Assembly: GCF_036346105.1 (NCBI RefSeq)
Contig: NZ_CP107811.1
Coordinates: 5,227,501 to 5,291,500 of the forward strand
Direction of reading: 5' to 3'
Length of the DNA: 64,000 bases
Origin: Streptomyces sp. NBC_00539
GTDB lineage: Bacteria > Actinomycetota > Actinomycetes > Streptomycetales > Streptomycetaceae
Every line of letters starts with the position of its first letter. Within the stretch, counting starts at the first letter, position 1. The notes below the pieces were generated by a model. The model worked only from the letters and a program-made list of their open reading frames with translations. It was not told the origin of the DNA and searched no databases. This document shows positions 42,415 to 52,095 of this stretch, piece by piece. The translations under genes were made by a program, and so were the position numbers.

Positions 42415-43464
42415 TCACTGCTTGGCCGTGGCCTTCTTCGCCGCGGTCTTGGCGGCCGGCTTGGCCGCGGGGGCCTTCGCCGGGGCTTCCGCGGGAGCTT
42501 CCGCGGGGGCTTCCGCGGGAGCGGCGGCCGGGGCACCGGCCGCCTCCAGCCGGTCCACGCCGAACTTCAGCGAGGCCTCGTACGTGTTGTCCGGGTCCAG
42601 CCGGCGCAGCTCCTCCGCGAGCAGCTCGGCCGTCTCACGCCGCTTGAGGGCCACCGCCCGGTCGGGCTGACCGGGCATGCACAGCGTCGCCAGGGAGCCG
42701 TCCGCGCGGTCCAGGACGATCGTGCCGTCCTTGGTCTCCATGCGTACGGCGGTCAGGCCCGGGCCCTGGGACAGCGTGCGCGTCACCGGCACGCCGAGGC
42801 GGTCCGCCAGCCACATGGCCAGCAGCTCGCAGCTGGGGTTCTCGTCCTCGCCCTCGACGGTGGCGGAGATGACCGACACCCTCTGCTGGTCCAGCGCGGC
42901 GGCCAGCATCGAGCGCCAGGGCGTGATCCGGGTCCACGACAGGTCCGTGTCACCCGGTGCGTACGCCTGCGCCCGGGCGCCGAGCGCACCGACGGGCTCC
43001 TCCGAGGAGTAGGTGTCCGTGATCCGGCGCTGACCGAGCGCACCCAGCGGGTCGCCCGCCAGGTCCATCGGAGCCCCCTCCGGCCACCAGACGACCACGG
43101 GGGCGTCGGGCAGGAGGAGCGGGAGAACCACCGACTGGGCGTGGTGGACCAGTTCACCGTGCAGGCGCAGCACCACCGTCTCGCCGGTACCGGCGTCCGT
43201 CCCGACGCGGATCTCCGCGTCGAGCCGGGCGTCGCGACGGCTGCGGGGGGAGCGGCTGACCCGCCTGACCACGACGATGATCCGCGAAGGGTGTTCGTGG
43301 GACGCGTCGTTAGCCGATTTGAGCGCGTCGTACGCGTTCTCCTCGTCGGTCACGATCACCAGCGTGAGGACCATGCCGATGGCGGGCGTGCCGAGCTCCC
43401 GGCGTGCCTGCACCAACGCGGCGTTGATCTTGCTGGAGGTGGTCTCCGTAAGGTCGATCTTCAT
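42415..43464 (-). CDS. opcA: Glucose-6-phosphate dehydrogenase assembly protein OpcA
   Basis: A 349-residue OpcA, needed for assembly and redox-responsive activity of glucose-6-phosphate dehydrogenase in cyanobacteria and actinobacteria. Sequence landmarks: the N-terminal ARRELGTPAIGMVLTLVIVTDEENAYDAL, HPSRIIVVVRR, VVLPLLLPDAPVVVWWPEGAP, SWTRITPWRSMLAAALDQ, and RRLDPDNTYEASLKFGVD. The last 40 residues are repeats of Pro-Ala-Glu-Ala that shift to Pro-Ala-Lys-Ala and then a Lys/Ala tail (AAKTAAKKATAKQ), encoded by 12-bp units at 42482-42525. ATG at 43464 overlaps the zwf stop by 4 bp, so the two are coupled, consistent with their joint role. Confidence 0.96.
   Translation of the reverse strand: MKIDLTETTSSKINAALVQARRELGTPAIGMVLTLVIVTDEENAYDALKSANDASHEHPSRIIVVVRRVSRSPRSRRDARLDAEIRVGTDAGTGETVVLRLHGELVHHAQSVVLPLLLPDAPVVVWWPEGAPMDLAGDPLGALGQRRITDTYSSEEPVGALGARAQAYAPGDTDLSWTRITPWRSMLAAALDQQRVSVISATVEGEDENPSCELLAMWLADRLGVPVTRTLSQGPGLTAVRMETKDGTIVLDRADGSLATLCMPGQPDRAVALKRRETAELLAEELRRLDPDNTYEASLKFGVDRLEAAGAPAAAPAEAPAEAPAEAPAKAPAAKPAAKTAAKKATAKQ
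42482..42525 (-). repeat. 12-bp tandem repeat coding the PAEA tail of OpcA
   Basis: Units of GG(G/A)GCTTCCGCG run from 42482 to 42525 and code the Pro-Ala-Glu-Ala copies near the OpcA C-terminus. Such repeats change length readily by slippage, so tail length may differ between strains. Confidence 0.75.
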
Positions 43465-44987
43465 GGCCGGCGCCAGCTCCGTCCGTCTCGTGCGAGCATC
43501 TCGTCCGCCTCGACCGGCCCCCAGGTGCCCGCCGGGTACTGCGCGGGCTTCCCGTGCTTGTCCCAGTACTCCTCGATCGGGTCGAGGATGTTCCAGGACA
43601 GTTCGACCTCCTGGTGGCGCGGGAAGAGGTTCGCGTCACCCAGCAGGACATCGAGGATCAGCCGCTCGTACGCCTCGGGGCTGGACTCGGTGAAGGACTC
43701 GCCGTAGGCGAAGTCCATCGTCACGTCGCGGACCTCCATGGAGGTGCCCGGAACCTTCGAGCCGAAACGCACCGTGATGCCCTCGTCCGGCTGGACCCGG
43801 ATGACCAGGGCGTTCTGCCCCAGCTCCTCGGTCGCGCCCGACTCGAACGGCAGGTACGGGGCCCGCTTGAAGACGACCGCGATCTCGGTCACCCGACGGC
43901 CCAGGCGCTTGCCGGTCCGCAGGTAGAACGGGACGCCCGCCCAACGGCGGTTGTTGATCTCCAGCTTGATGGCCGCGTAGGTGTCGGTCTTCGACTTGGG
44001 GTCGATGCCGTCCTCTTCGAGGTACCCGACGACCTTCTCGCCGCCCTGCCACGCCGCCGAGTACTGGCCGCGCACGGTGTGCTTGCCCAGGTCCTCCGGC
44101 AGCTCCACGGCGGTCAGCACCTTGAGCTTCTCGGCCACCAGCGCCTTGGGGTGGAAGGAGCCGGGCTCCTCCATCGCGGTCAGCGCCAGCAGCTGGAGCA
44201 GGTGGTTCTGGATGACGTCACGGGCCGCGCCGATGCCGTCGTAGTAACCGGCCCGGCCGCCGATGCCGATGTCCTCGGCCATCGTGATCTGCACGTGGTC
44301 GACGTACGACCGGTTCCAGATCGGCTCGAACATGGTGTTGGCGAAGCGGAGCGCCAGGATGTTCTGGACGGTCTCCTTGCCGAGGTAGTGGTCGATCCGG
44401 AAGACCTCGTCACGGGGGAAGACCTCGTGGACGACCTTGTTGAGTTCCTCGGCGCTCTTGAGGTCGTGGCCGAAGGGCTTCTCGATGACGGCGCGCCGCC
44501 AGGAACCCTCCTTCTGCGCCAGACCGTGGTCCTTGAGCTGCTGGACCACCTTGGGGAAGAACTTGGGCGGGACCGACAGGTAGAAGGCGAAGTTGCCGCC
44601 CGTGCCCTGCGCCTTGTCGAGCTCTTCGATCGTTGCCTTGAGGGTTTCGAAGGCCGCGTCGTCGTCGAACTCGCCCTGGACGAAGCGGCAGCCCTGGACC
44701 AGCTGCTGCCAGACCTCCTCGCGGAAGGGGGTGCGCGAGTGCTGCTTGACGGCCTCGTACACCTCCTGGGCGAAGTCCTCGTCGTGCCACTCGCGGCGGG
44801 CGAACCCGATCAGCGAGAAGCCCGGGGGCAGCAGGCCGCGGTTGGCGAGGTCGTAGACGGCGGGCATCAGCTTCTTGCGCGACAGGTCACCCGTAACGCC
44901 GAAAATGACCAGGCCGGACGGCCCCGCGATACGCGGGAGCCGCCGGTCCTGTGCGTCACGAAGCGGGTTCGCTCCGTTCACCGACAA
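43461..44987 (-). CDS. zwf: Glucose-6-phosphate dehydrogenase
   Basis: A 508-residue G6PDH catalysing the first oxidative step of the pentose phosphate pathway and supplying NADPH. The coenzyme motif is GVTGDLSRKKLMPAVYDLANRGLL (GxxGDLxxKKL), the substrate/catalytic motif RIDHYLGKETVQNILALRFAN with the catalytic His, and EKPFGHDLKSAEELN carries the Lys and Glu. YAAIKLEINNRRWAGVPFYLRTGKRL is the C-terminal domain. The start is best read as the TTG at 44987 (MSVNGANPLRDA): GGAGGA lies nine bases upstream, and the in-frame GTG two codons on is too far. Only five bases separate it from the tal stop, and its stop overlaps opcA. Confidence 0.97.
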   Translation of the reverse strand: MSVNGANPLRDAQDRRLPRIAGPSGLVIFGVTGDLSRKKLMPAVYDLANRGLLPPGFSLIGFARREWHDEDFAQEVYEAVKQHSRTPFREEVWQQLVQGCRFVQGEFDDDAAFETLKATIEELDKAQGTGGNFAFYLSVPPKFFPKVVQQLKDHGLAQKEGSWRRAVIEKPFGHDLKSAEELNKVVHEVFPRDEVFRIDHYLGKETVQNILALRFANTMFEPIWNRSYVDHVQITMAEDIGIGGRAGYYDGIGAARDVIQNHLLQLLALTAMEEPGSFHPKALVAEKLKVLTAVELPEDLGKHTVRGQYSAAWQGGEKVVGYLEEDGIDPKSKTDTYAAIKLEINNRRWAGVPFYLRTGKRLGRRVTEIAVVFKRAPYLPFESGATEELGQNALVIRVQPDEGITVRFGSKVPGTSMEVRDVTMDFAYGESFTESSPEAYERLILDVLLGDANLFPRHQEVELSWNILDPIEEYWDKHGKPAQYPAGTWGPVEADEMLARDGRSWRRP

Positions 44988-44992
44988 AATAC

Positions 44993-46111
44993 TCAGTCCT
45001 CCGCGGGGGCGAGGCGCTCGAGCTCCGCCTGGGTCGACTTCAGCAGGTCGTTCCACGACGCCTCGAACTTCTCGACGCCTTCGTCTTCGAGCAGCTGGAC
45101 CACTTCGTCGTACGAGATGCCCAGCGCGGCGATCGCGTCGAGCTCGGCGCGCGCCTGCGCGTACGTGCCGTGAATGGTGTCGCCGGTGACCTCACCGTGG
45201 TCGGCGGTGGCGTCCAGGGTGGCTTCCGGCATGGTGTTGACGGTGCCGGGGGCGACCAGGTCCACCACGTACAGGGTGTCCTTGTACGCCGGGTCCTTCA
45301 CGCCGGTCGAGGCCCACAGCGGGCGCTGCTTGTTGGCGTGCGCCTTGTCCAGGGCGGCCCAGCGCTCGGAGGAGAAGACCTCCTCGTACGCCTCGTAGGC
45401 CAGGCGGGCGTTGGCGAGCGCCGCCTTGCCCTTGAGGGCCTTGGCCTCGTCGGTGCCGATGCCGTCCAGGCGCTTGTCGATCTCGGTGTCCACGCGGGAC
45501 ACGAAGAAGGAGGCCACCGAGTGGATCTTGGAGAGGTCCAGGCCCGCGGCCTTCGCCTTCTCCAGACCCGCCAGGTACGCGTCCATGACCTGGCGGTAGC
45601 GCTCCAGCGAGAAGATCAGGGTCACGTTGACGCTGATGCCCCGGCCGATGACCTCGGTGATCGCGGGCAGGCCGCCCATGGTCGCCGGGATCTTGATCAG
45701 GGTGTTCGGGCGGTCCACCAGCCAGGCCAGCTGCTTGGCCTCGGCGACGGTCGCCTTGGTGTTGTGGGCCAGGCGCGGGTCGACCTCGATCGAGACCCGG
45801 CCGTCCTGGCCCTCGGTCGCGTCGAAGACCGGCCGCAGGATGTCGGCGGCGTCGCGGACGTCCGCCGTGGTGATCATGCGGATGGCTTCCTCGACGGTCA
45901 CCTTGCGGGCGGCGAGGTCCGAGAGCTGCCCGTCGTAGCCGTCTCCCTGGCTGATGGCCTTCTGGAAGATCGACGGGTTGGTGGTGACACCGACCACGTG
46001 CTGCTGGTCGATCAGCTCGGCGAGGTTGCCGGACGTGATGCGCTTGCGGGACAGGTCGTCCAGCCAGATCGCCACGCCCTCGTCGGAGAGGCGCTTGAGT
46101 GCGTCTGTCAT
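44993..46111 (-). CDS. tal: Transaldolase
   Basis: A 372-residue transaldolase moving a dihydroxyacetone unit between sugar phosphates. It belongs to the larger actinobacterial class: [14 protein letters not shown] near residue 40, [63 protein letters not shown] with the catalytic Lys in the KIPAT motif, and [18 protein letters not shown]. The C-terminal [19 protein letters not shown] closes it. ATG at 46111 has AGGAG 12 bp upstream, slightly distant. It is preceded by transketolase with 34 bp between and followed by zwf five bases after the stop, so the cluster is likely one polycistronic unit. Confidence 0.97.
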   Translation of the reverse strand: MTDALKRLSDEGVAIWLDDLSRKRITSGNLAELIDQQHVVGVTTNPSIFQKAISQGDGYDGQLSDLAARKVTVEEAIRMITTADVRDAADILRPVFDATEGQDGRVSIEVDPRLAHNTKATVAEAKQLAWLVDRPNTLIKIPATMGGLPAITEVIGRGISVNVTLIFSLERYRQVMDAYLAGLEKAKAAGLDLSKIHSVASFFVSRVDTEIDKRLDGIGTDEAKALKGKAALANARLAYEAYEEVFSSERWAALDKAHANKQRPLWASTGVKDPAYKDTLYVVDLVAPGTVNTMPEATLDATADHGEVTGDTIHGTYAQARAELDAIAALGISYDEVVQLLEDEGVEKFEASWNDLLKSTQAELERLAPAED

Positions 46112-46145
46112 GGGAATTGCATCTCCTACTGGTCGTGTAAGGGCG

Positions 46146-48248
46146 TCAGCGCGCGGCGGCGGCGAGCGATTCGCGGGCGGCTGCGGCAACGGCCTCGGGA
46201 GTGAAGCCGAACTCGCGGAAGAGCACCTTCGCGTCGGCCGAGGCACCGAAGTGCTCCAGGGACACGATGCGGCCGGCGTCACCGACGAAGCGGTGCCAGG
46301 TCAGGCCGATGCCCGCCTCGACGGCGACGCGCGCACGCACGGACGGCGGCAGGACGCTGTCCTTGTACGCCTGGTCCTGCTCCTCGAACCACTCGACGGA
46401 CGGCATCGACACGACCCGGGTCGCGATGCCCTCGGCCTGCAGCGCCTCACGCGCAGCGACGGCCAGCTGGACCTCGGAACCGGTGCCGATGATGACGACC
46501 TGCGGCTCGGCCTTCGCGCCGTCCGCGCCGGCCGCCTCGAACAGCACGTACCCGCCCTTGGCGGCGTCGTCGTTGCGCTCGTACGTCGGCACGCCCTGAC
46601 GGGTCAGCGCCAGACCGTGCGGGGCGCCCTTGCCGAACACCTTGGTGTGGCGGCGCAGGATCTCGCGCCAGGCGACGACGGTCTCGTTCGCGTCGGCCGG
46701 CCGGACCACGTTCAGGCCCGGGATGGCGCGCAGCGAGGCGAGGTGCTCGACCGGCTGGTGGGTCGGGCCGTCCTCACCCAGGCCGATGGAGTCGTGCGTC
46801 CACACGTAGGTGACCGGCAGGTGCATCAGGGCCGACAGGCGCACGGCGTTGCGCATGTAGTCGGAGAACACCAGGAAGGTGCCGCCGTAGATGCGGGTGT
46901 GGCCGTGCAGCGCGATGCCGTTCATGGACGCGGCCATGGCGTGCTCGCGGATGCCGAAGTGGATGGTGCGGCCGTACGGGTCGGCCTCCGGCAGCGGGTT
47001 GCCCTCCGGCAGGAACGAGGAGTTCTTGTCGATGGTGGTGTTGTTGGAGCCGGCCAGGTCGGCCGAGCCGCCCCACAGCTCCGGGATGACCGGGCCGAGC
47101 GCCTGGAGCACCTTGCCGGAGGCCGCGCGGGTGGCGACGCCCTTTCCGGGCTCGAAGACGGGGAGCTTGTCCTCCCAGCCCGCGGGCAGCTCGTTGGCCT
47201 CGATGCGGTCGAACTCGGCGGCGCGCTCCGGGTTGGCGGTGCGCCAGGCGGAGAAGTCCTTCTCCCAGGCGGCCTTGGCCTCGCGGCCGCGGTCCAGCGC
47301 CTTGCGGGTGTGCGCGATGACCTCGTCGGAGACCTCGAAGGTCTTCTCCGGGTCGAAGCCGAGGACGCGCTTGGTGGCGGCGACCTCGTCGTCACCGAGG
47401 GCCGAGCCGTGCGCGGCCTCGGTGCCCTGGGCGTCCGGGGCCGGCCAGGCGATGATCGAGCGCATGGCGATGAAGGACGGACGACCGGTCTCGGCCTTCG
47501 CCGCCTTGAGCGCCTCGAAGACCGCCTTCGGGTCGAGGTCGCCGTTCTCCTTCGGGGCGACGCGCTGGACGTGCCAGCCGTACGCCTCGTAGCGCTTGAG
47601 GGTGTCCTCGGAGACGGCAGTCTCCGTGTCGCCCTCGATGGAGATGTGGTTGTCGTCCCACAGCAGCACCAGGTTGCCGAGCTTCTGGTGGCCGGCCAGG
47701 GCCGACGCCTCGTGGGAGATGCCCTCCTGGAGGCAGCCGTCACCGGCGATCGCGTAGACCATGTGGTCGAACGGGGAGGTGCCCGGGGCGGCGTCCGGGT
47801 CGAACAGGCCGCGCTCGTAACGGGCGGCCATGGCCATGCCCACCGCGTTGGCGACGCCCTGGCCGAGCGGGCCGGTCGTGGTCTCCACGCCGGCCGTGTG
47901 GCCGTACTCCGGGTGACCGGGGGTCTTGGAACCCCAGGTGCGGAACGCCTTGAGGTCGTCCAGCTCCAGGCCGAAGCCGCCGAAGTAGAGCTGGGTGTAG
48001 AGGGTGAGGGACGAGTGGCCCGCGGAGAGCACGAAACGGTCGCGGCCGACCCACTGGGGGTCCGCCGGGTCGTGGCGCATGACCTTCTGGAACAAGGTGT
48101 ACGCGGCGGGGGCCAGGCTCATCGCCGTTCCGGGGTGGCCGTTCCCGACCTTCTGGACCGCGTCCGCGGCCAGGATGCGGGCGGTGTCGACGGCCCGCTG
48201 GTCCAGTTCGGTCCACTCGAGCTCTGTGGTGGTCGGCTTGGTGCTCAC
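46146..48248 (-). CDS. tkt: Transketolase
   Basis: A 700-residue thiamine-diphosphate transketolase of the non-oxidative pentose phosphate pathway. Family hallmarks: [20 protein letters not shown], the diphosphate-binding [35 protein letters not shown] with its conserved GDG...N, and the pyrimidine-binding Glu in [17 protein letters not shown]. The C-terminal domain includes [20 protein letters not shown] at 48248 is supported by GGAGAG. It heads the tkt-tal-zwf-opcA cluster on the minus strand. The promoter must lie in the 276-bp gap shared with the divergent ctaB gene; a box TAGGCT on the minus strand near 48314-48319 is a candidate, without an obvious -35. Confidence 0.98.
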   Translation of the reverse strand: MSTKPTTTELEWTELDQRAVDTARILAADAVQKVGNGHPGTAMSLAPAAYTLFQKVMRHDPADPQWVGRDRFVLSAGHSSLTLYTQLYFGGFGLELDDLKAFRTWGSKTPGHPEYGHTAGVETTTGPLGQGVANAVGMAMAARYERGLFDPDAAPGTSPFDHMVYAIAGDGCLQEGISHEASALAGHQKLGNLVLLWDDNHISIEGDTETAVSEDTLKRYEAYGWHVQRVAPKENGDLDPKAVFEALKAAKAETGRPSFIAMRSIIAWPAPDAQGTEAAHGSALGDDEVAATKRVLGFDPEKTFEVSDEVIAHTRKALDRGREAKAAWEKDFSAWRTANPERAAEFDRIEANELPAGWEDKLPVFEPGKGVATRAASGKVLQALGPVIPELWGGSADLAGSNNTTIDKNSSFLPEGNPLPEADPYGRTIHFGIREHAMAASMNGIALHGHTRIYGGTFLVFSDYMRNAVRLSALMHLPVTYVWTHDSIGLGEDGPTHQPVEHLASLRAIPGLNVVRPADANETVVAWREILRRHTKVFGKGAPHGLALTRQGVPTYERNDDAAKGGYVLFEAAGADGAKAEPQVVIIGTGSEVQLAVAAREALQAEGIATRVVSMPSVEWFEEQDQAYKDSVLPPSVRARVAVEAGIGLTWHRFVGDAGRIVSLEHFGASADAKVLFREFGFTPEAVAAAARESLAAAAR

Positions 48249-48524
48249 CGTGAGTCAGGGCTCCTCTCCACATGTTGTTTCCCGGTGACGAACGGTGCAC
48301 CGGCGCGATTCCGAGCCTACCCCCGAGACGGCGCGCCACTATTCGAGTGCCGGTAGTGCGTCGCCGGGTCGCCGACTGGTGTTCACCTGCGCCCGGACCG
48401 ATCGGCCCAACACGAGGCGACCCCGGGGCCGGGCGGGGTGAGGGCAACGTCTAGAGTGGCGTAGTACGTGCAAGCCTTACGGGCCTCTTGCCCCGGCTTG
48501 CTGAATTCTCTGTCAGGGGTGTGC

Positions 48525-49466
48525 GTGACGGCCGTCGAATCCCGTCCAGCGGGGGTGCTGGGGACCCCTCCCGGTCATCGGCCGTTCGGGGCCAGGGTCA
48601 TGGCTTTCGTGGCTTTGACCAAGCCGCGGATCATCGAACTTCTGCTGATCACCACAGTGCCGGTGATGTTCCTCGCCGAACAGGGCGTGCCGTCCTTGTG
48701 GCTGGTTCTCGCGACCTGCTTCGGCGGATACCTGTCGGCGGGCGGCGCCAACGCGCTGAACATGTACATCGACCGCGACATCGACGCGCTGATGGACCGT
48801 ACGTCGCAGCGCCCGCTGGTGACCGGCATGGTGAGCCCGCGCGAGTGCCTGGTCTTCGGCATCTCGCTCGGGGTCCTCTCGACCCTGTTCTTCGGTCTGC
48901 TGATCAACTGGCTGTCCGCCGCGCTCTCGCTCGGCGCGCTCCTCTTCTACGTCGTCGTCTACACGATGCTGCTCAAGCGGCGCACCGCCCAGAACATCGT
49001 CTGGGGCGGCATCGCGGGCTGCATGCCGGTGCTCATCGGCTGGTCGGCGGTGAAGAACGAGGTCTCCTGGGCCGCGGTCATCCTCTTCCTCGTCATCTTC
49101 TTCTGGACGCCGCCGCACTACTGGCCGCTGTCGATGAAGGTCAAGGACGACTACGCCCGGGTCGGCGTACCGATGCTGCCGGTCGTCGCCGGCAACAAGG
49201 TCGTGGCCCGTCAGATCGTCCTCTACAGCTGGGTGATGGTGGCCGTCTCGCTGCTGCTGACCCCGCTGGGCTACACCGGCTGGTTCTACACCTCCGTCGC
49301 GCTGCTGGCGGGCGGCTGGTGGCTGTGGGAGGCGCACGCGCTGAACGCGCGGGCCAAAGCCGGGGTGACGGGCGCGAAGCTCAAGGAGATGCGGCTGTTC
49401 CACTGGTCGATCACCTACGTGTCGCTGCTCTTCGTCGCCGTGGCCGTGGACCCCTTCCTGCGCTGA
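48525..49466 (+). CDS. ctaB: Protoheme IX farnesyltransferase (heme O synthase)
   Basis: A 313-residue UbiA-family membrane prenyltransferase making haem O for the aa3 oxidase. Nine hydrophobic helices are predictable. The first Asp-rich motif is [27 protein letters not shown] (NxxxDxxxD), and the second block is [30 protein letters not shown]. The N-terminus, about 20 residues ([18 protein letters not shown]), is a soluble extension. GTG at 48525 follows AGGGG; a GTG six bases earlier is an alternative. TAGAGT at 48452-48457 may be the -10 box. The next haem A enzyme, ctaA, lies 1.6 kb away on the other strand. Confidence 0.96.
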   Translation: MTAVESRPAGVLGTPPGHRPFGARVMAFVALTKPRIIELLLITTVPVMFLAEQGVPSLWLVLATCFGGYLSAGGANALNMYIDRDIDALMDRTSQRPLVTGMVSPRECLVFGISLGVLSTLFFGLLINWLSAALSLGALLFYVVVYTMLLKRRTAQNIVWGGIAGCMPVLIGWSAVKNEVSWAAVILFLVIFFWTPPHYWPLSMKVKDDYARVGVPMLPVVAGNKVVARQIVLYSWVMVAVSLLLTPLGYTGWFYTSVALLAGGWWLWEAHALNARAKAGVTGAKLKEMRLFHWSITYVSLLFVAVAVDPFLR

Positions 49467-49505
49467 CGCTTCCTCCGTTCATTACCCGCCGGTAGCATGC
49501 CGTCC

Positions 49506-49820
49506 ATGGCAGACACCACCGCAGACACGAAGAAGCAGGACCGGACGGCCGCGAAGCTGGCCAGGCAGATCGGCGCGTTCGCCAAGCGGCACGGCGGCGC
49601 CGAGGGGCAGCTCGCGCACATCGGGCAGGCCGGCACCCGGATCGTGCTCGTCGGCACGGACGGCGGCTGGGGCGACCTGGTGGCCCCGACCTACGCGGCG
49701 GCCGAGCAGGCCGCCGAGAAGGCCGGGCTGACCCTCCACGAGGAGTTCGACGGCGAGTTCGCCGCCCGCGTGAAGACCGGCCCGTACGAGTGGTCGCGCA
49801 TGGCCGGGATCCAGATCTAG
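49506..49820 (+). CDS. Small conserved actinobacterial protein of unknown function
   Basis: A 104-residue protein (MADTTADTKKQDRTAAKLARQ...). The N-terminus is charged and disordered; the middle is helical (TAAKLARQIGAFAKRHGG) and the C-terminal half contains IVLVGTDGGWGDLVAPTYAAAEQAAEKAGL and LHEEFDGEFAARVKTGPYEWSRMAGIQI. Nothing suggests catalysis. I know of no function for this family. ATG at 49506 has a TAGCAT box about eight bases upstream and no Shine-Dalgarno, so leaderless translation is likely; an ATG three codons earlier (49497) lies inside the -10 box and is rejected. It sits alone between ctaB and the amidohydrolase-like gene. Confidence 0.8.
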   Translation: MADTTADTKKQDRTAAKLARQIGAFAKRHGGAEGQLAHIGQAGTRIVLVGTDGGWGDLVAPTYAAAEQAAEKAGLTLHEEFDGEFAARVKTGPYEWSRMAGIQI

Positions 49821-49968
49821 GGCGTGTCCCGAGAAGTCCCGCCCGGCCCGAGGGGCCGGTGGTCCTTTCGGGGGCGGCTCGGTCAACAGCGCGAGCAACA
49901 CCTGTCACGCCGCTCACCCGTTAGGACGTGTGGAAGCCGCTTCCTCACGTCCGCAACGGGATGCCCGG

Positions 49969-51090
49969 ATGATCGAAACGCCGCCCCTGGTGGACCAGTA
50001 CTGCCAGGGAGTGCTCCGCACCGAGCTCGGCCTCGGCACCTTCGAGGCCGAGCTGGTCCGCTCGGCAGGCCCGCCCGCCGCGGGCACCACCTTCTTCGAC
50101 ACCCAGACCGGCTTCGCCGTACGCCGCTGGTGCCCGCCGCTGCTCGGGCTCGAACCCCACTGTCCGCCCGTCCGCTACCTCGCCCGGCGGCGCGAACTCG
50201 GCGTCACCGAGGCCGGGCGGCTGCTGCTGCGGGGCGCGGGGATCGGCGCCTACCTGGTCGACACGGGTGCGCCCGGCGACCTCACCGCCCCCAAGGAACT
50301 GGCCCGCGCCGGTGACGCCGAGGCGTTCGAGGCCGTCCGGCTGGAGCCGCTGGCCGAGCAGGTGGCCGATACCTCCGGGACCGTCGCCGCCTTCCTCGCC
50401 AACCTGGCCGAGGCCGTCCACCACGCCGCCGCCGGGGCCGTCGCCTTCACGTGCGGGGCGGGCGCGCGGTATCCCGCCGTCCTGGCCCAGGCGCCCGAAC
50501 CGCCCGGACCGGGCGACGTACGGGGAGCCGCCGGACGGTGGCTGGCCGGCCGCGCCAAAGGGGACACCGTGCGCGACCCCGTCCTCCTGCGGCACCTGCT
50601 GTGGAGCGCCGTCGCGACCGGGCTGCCGATCCAGCTGCACACCGGTGCCGCGGAGCCCGGGCAGCGGCCCGAGCACGCCGATCCCGCGCTGCTGACCGGC
50701 TTCGTACGGGCCACCCGGGGCGCGGGGGTGCCGCTGGTGCTCCTCGGCGGTTATCCGCACCACCGCGCCGCCGCCGGGCTGGCCGAGGCGTTCCCGCACG
50801 TGTACGCCGACCTGGGGCCGCTCCTCGCGCGGACCGGCGCGGGAGCGGCGGCCGTACTGGCCGAGCTGCTGGAAGTCGCGCCGTTCGGGAAGCTGCTCTA
50901 CTCCAGCGGCGGCCGGCGGCTGCCCGAGCTGCACGCGGTGGGCGCCCTGGTGTTCCGCGAGGCGCTGGGCCGGGTGCTGCTCGGCTGGGTCGGCGACGGG
51001 GCCTGGTCCTGGCGGGACGCGGACCGCGTCGCGGCGATGATCGCGGCGGGCAACGCCCGTCGCGTCTACCGGCTGGACGAGCGGGCCTGA
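49969..51090 (+). CDS. Amidohydrolase-like TIM-barrel protein lacking the HxH motif
   Basis: A 373-residue protein of the amidohydrolase-2 / FluG N-terminal type, recognised by ETPPLVDQYCQGVLRTELGLGTFEAEL, LVDTGAPGDLTAPKELA, LPIQLHTGAAEPGQRPEHADPALL, PLVLLGGYPHHRAAAGLAEAFPHVYADLGP, and LLYSSGGRRLPELHAVGA. Canonical members start with a metal-binding D-x-H-x-H near residue 8; here it reads VDQYCQG, without either His, so the first metal site is gone. The later LHTGA retains one His. The start could be ATG 49969 (MIETPPLVDQY) or GTG 49930, 13 codons earlier; the shorter one fits homologous beginnings I recall. No operon partner. Confidence 0.75.
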   Translation: MIETPPLVDQYCQGVLRTELGLGTFEAELVRSAGPPAAGTTFFDTQTGFAVRRWCPPLLGLEPHCPPVRYLARRRELGVTEAGRLLLRGAGIGAYLVDTGAPGDLTAPKELARAGDAEAFEAVRLEPLAEQVADTSGTVAAFLANLAEAVHHAAAGAVAFTCGAGARYPAVLAQAPEPPGPGDVRGAAGRWLAGRAKGDTVRDPVLLRHLLWSAVATGLPIQLHTGAAEPGQRPEHADPALLTGFVRATRGAGVPLVLLGGYPHHRAAAGLAEAFPHVYADLGPLLARTGAGAAAVLAELLEVAPFGKLLYSSGGRRLPELHAVGALVFREALGRVLLGWVGDGAWSWRDADRVAAMIAAGNARRVYRLDERA

Positions 51091-51101
51091 CCGCCCGCGG
51101 C

Positions 51102-52061
51102 TCAGACGGCGGAGAGCTGGCTGTCGCCCTGGGCGGGGATTCCCGCCCGCTCCACCGCCCGCTCGCGCAGGCTGAGCACCACGCGCACGACCGAGATCCA
51201 CACCAGGCAGGAGCCCAGCATGTGCACGGCGACCAGCACCTCGGGCACGTGGGTGAAGTACTGGACGTAGCCGACGGCGCCCTGGGCGAGCAACACGACC
51301 AGCAGGTCGCGGGCGCGCGCCCGGGTGTCGGCGGGGGCGTCCGCCACCCGCAGCACCAGCCACACCGCCAGCGCGAGCGCGCACACCACCCAGGCGGACA
51401 CGGCGTGGACGTGCGCGGTGGCCGCCCAGTCGAACGGCATCCGCTTGATCTCGCTGCTGTCACCCGCGTGCGGGCCGGAACCGGTGACCACCGTGCCCGC
51501 CGCGATCAGGACCAGGGTCGCCGCGACCAGGGCCCAGGAGAGCCTGCGCACGGGGGCAGGGACGCGGGGCCGGGGGGCGGTGTCGCCCTCGGCGGTGCGC
51601 TGCCAGGTGACGGTGGTGACCGTGAGCAGGGAGGTGGCGAGCAGGAAGTGCCCGGCCACGCTGTACGGGTTCAGCCCGGTGAGCACGGTGATGCCGCCGA
51701 GGACCGCGTTGCCCATCACGAGGGCGAACTGGAGCCAGCCGAGCCTGGTGAGCGAACGGCGCCACGGCTTGGCGGAGCGGGCGGCGAGGATGCACCAGCC
51801 GACGGCCGCGCACAGCACGTACGTCAGCATGCGGTTGCCGAACTCGACCGCACCGTGGAATCCCTGTTCCTGGGTGACGATCAGGCTGTCGCCGGTGCAC
51901 TTGGGCCAGGTATCGCAGCCGAGACCGGATCCGGTCAGCCGCACCGCGCCGCCGGTGACGACGATGGCCACGCTCATGAGGAGCGCGGCGAACGCGGCCC
52001 GCCGGACGGTCCGGGGTGACGGTGTCCAGCGGCTGGCGAGGAAGGCGAGGGGGTTCAACAC
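51102..52061 (-). CDS. ctaA: Heme A synthase
   Basis: A 319-residue COX15/CtaA membrane enzyme oxidising the methyl group of haem O to give haem A. Eight helices are predictable. Haem-ligating and structural His/Cys motifs: TGGAVRLTGSGLGCDTWPKCTGD (the paired Cys of the first outside loop), HGAVEFGNRMLTYVL, AGHFLLATSLLTVTTVTWQ, AATAHVHAVSAWVVCAL and VAVHMLGSCLVWISV. Four His in helices 2, 4, 6 and 8 are all present. GTG at 52061 is used because TACGAT (minus strand, 52074-52069) ends seven bases upstream, giving a leaderless start; the frame stays open to a TTG at 52091. It lies downstream of an unknown gene, whose 3' end holds this promoter. Confidence 0.94.
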   Translation of the reverse strand: MLNPLAFLASRWTPSPRTVRRAAFAALLMSVAIVVTGGAVRLTGSGLGCDTWPKCTGDSLIVTQEQGFHGAVEFGNRMLTYVLCAAVGWCILAARSAKPWRRSLTRLGWLQFALVMGNAVLGGITVLTGLNPYSVAGHFLLATSLLTVTTVTWQRTAEGDTAPRPRVPAPVRRLSWALVAATLVLIAAGTVVTGSGPHAGDSSEIKRMPFDWAATAHVHAVSAWVVCALALAVWLVLRVADAPADTRARARDLLVVLLAQGAVGYVQYFTHVPEVLVAVHMLGSCLVWISVVRVVLSLRERAVERAGIPAQGDSQLSAV

Positions 52062-52095
52062 GGCCCCTATCGTAGGCCGCGCCTTGTGCAAACTT

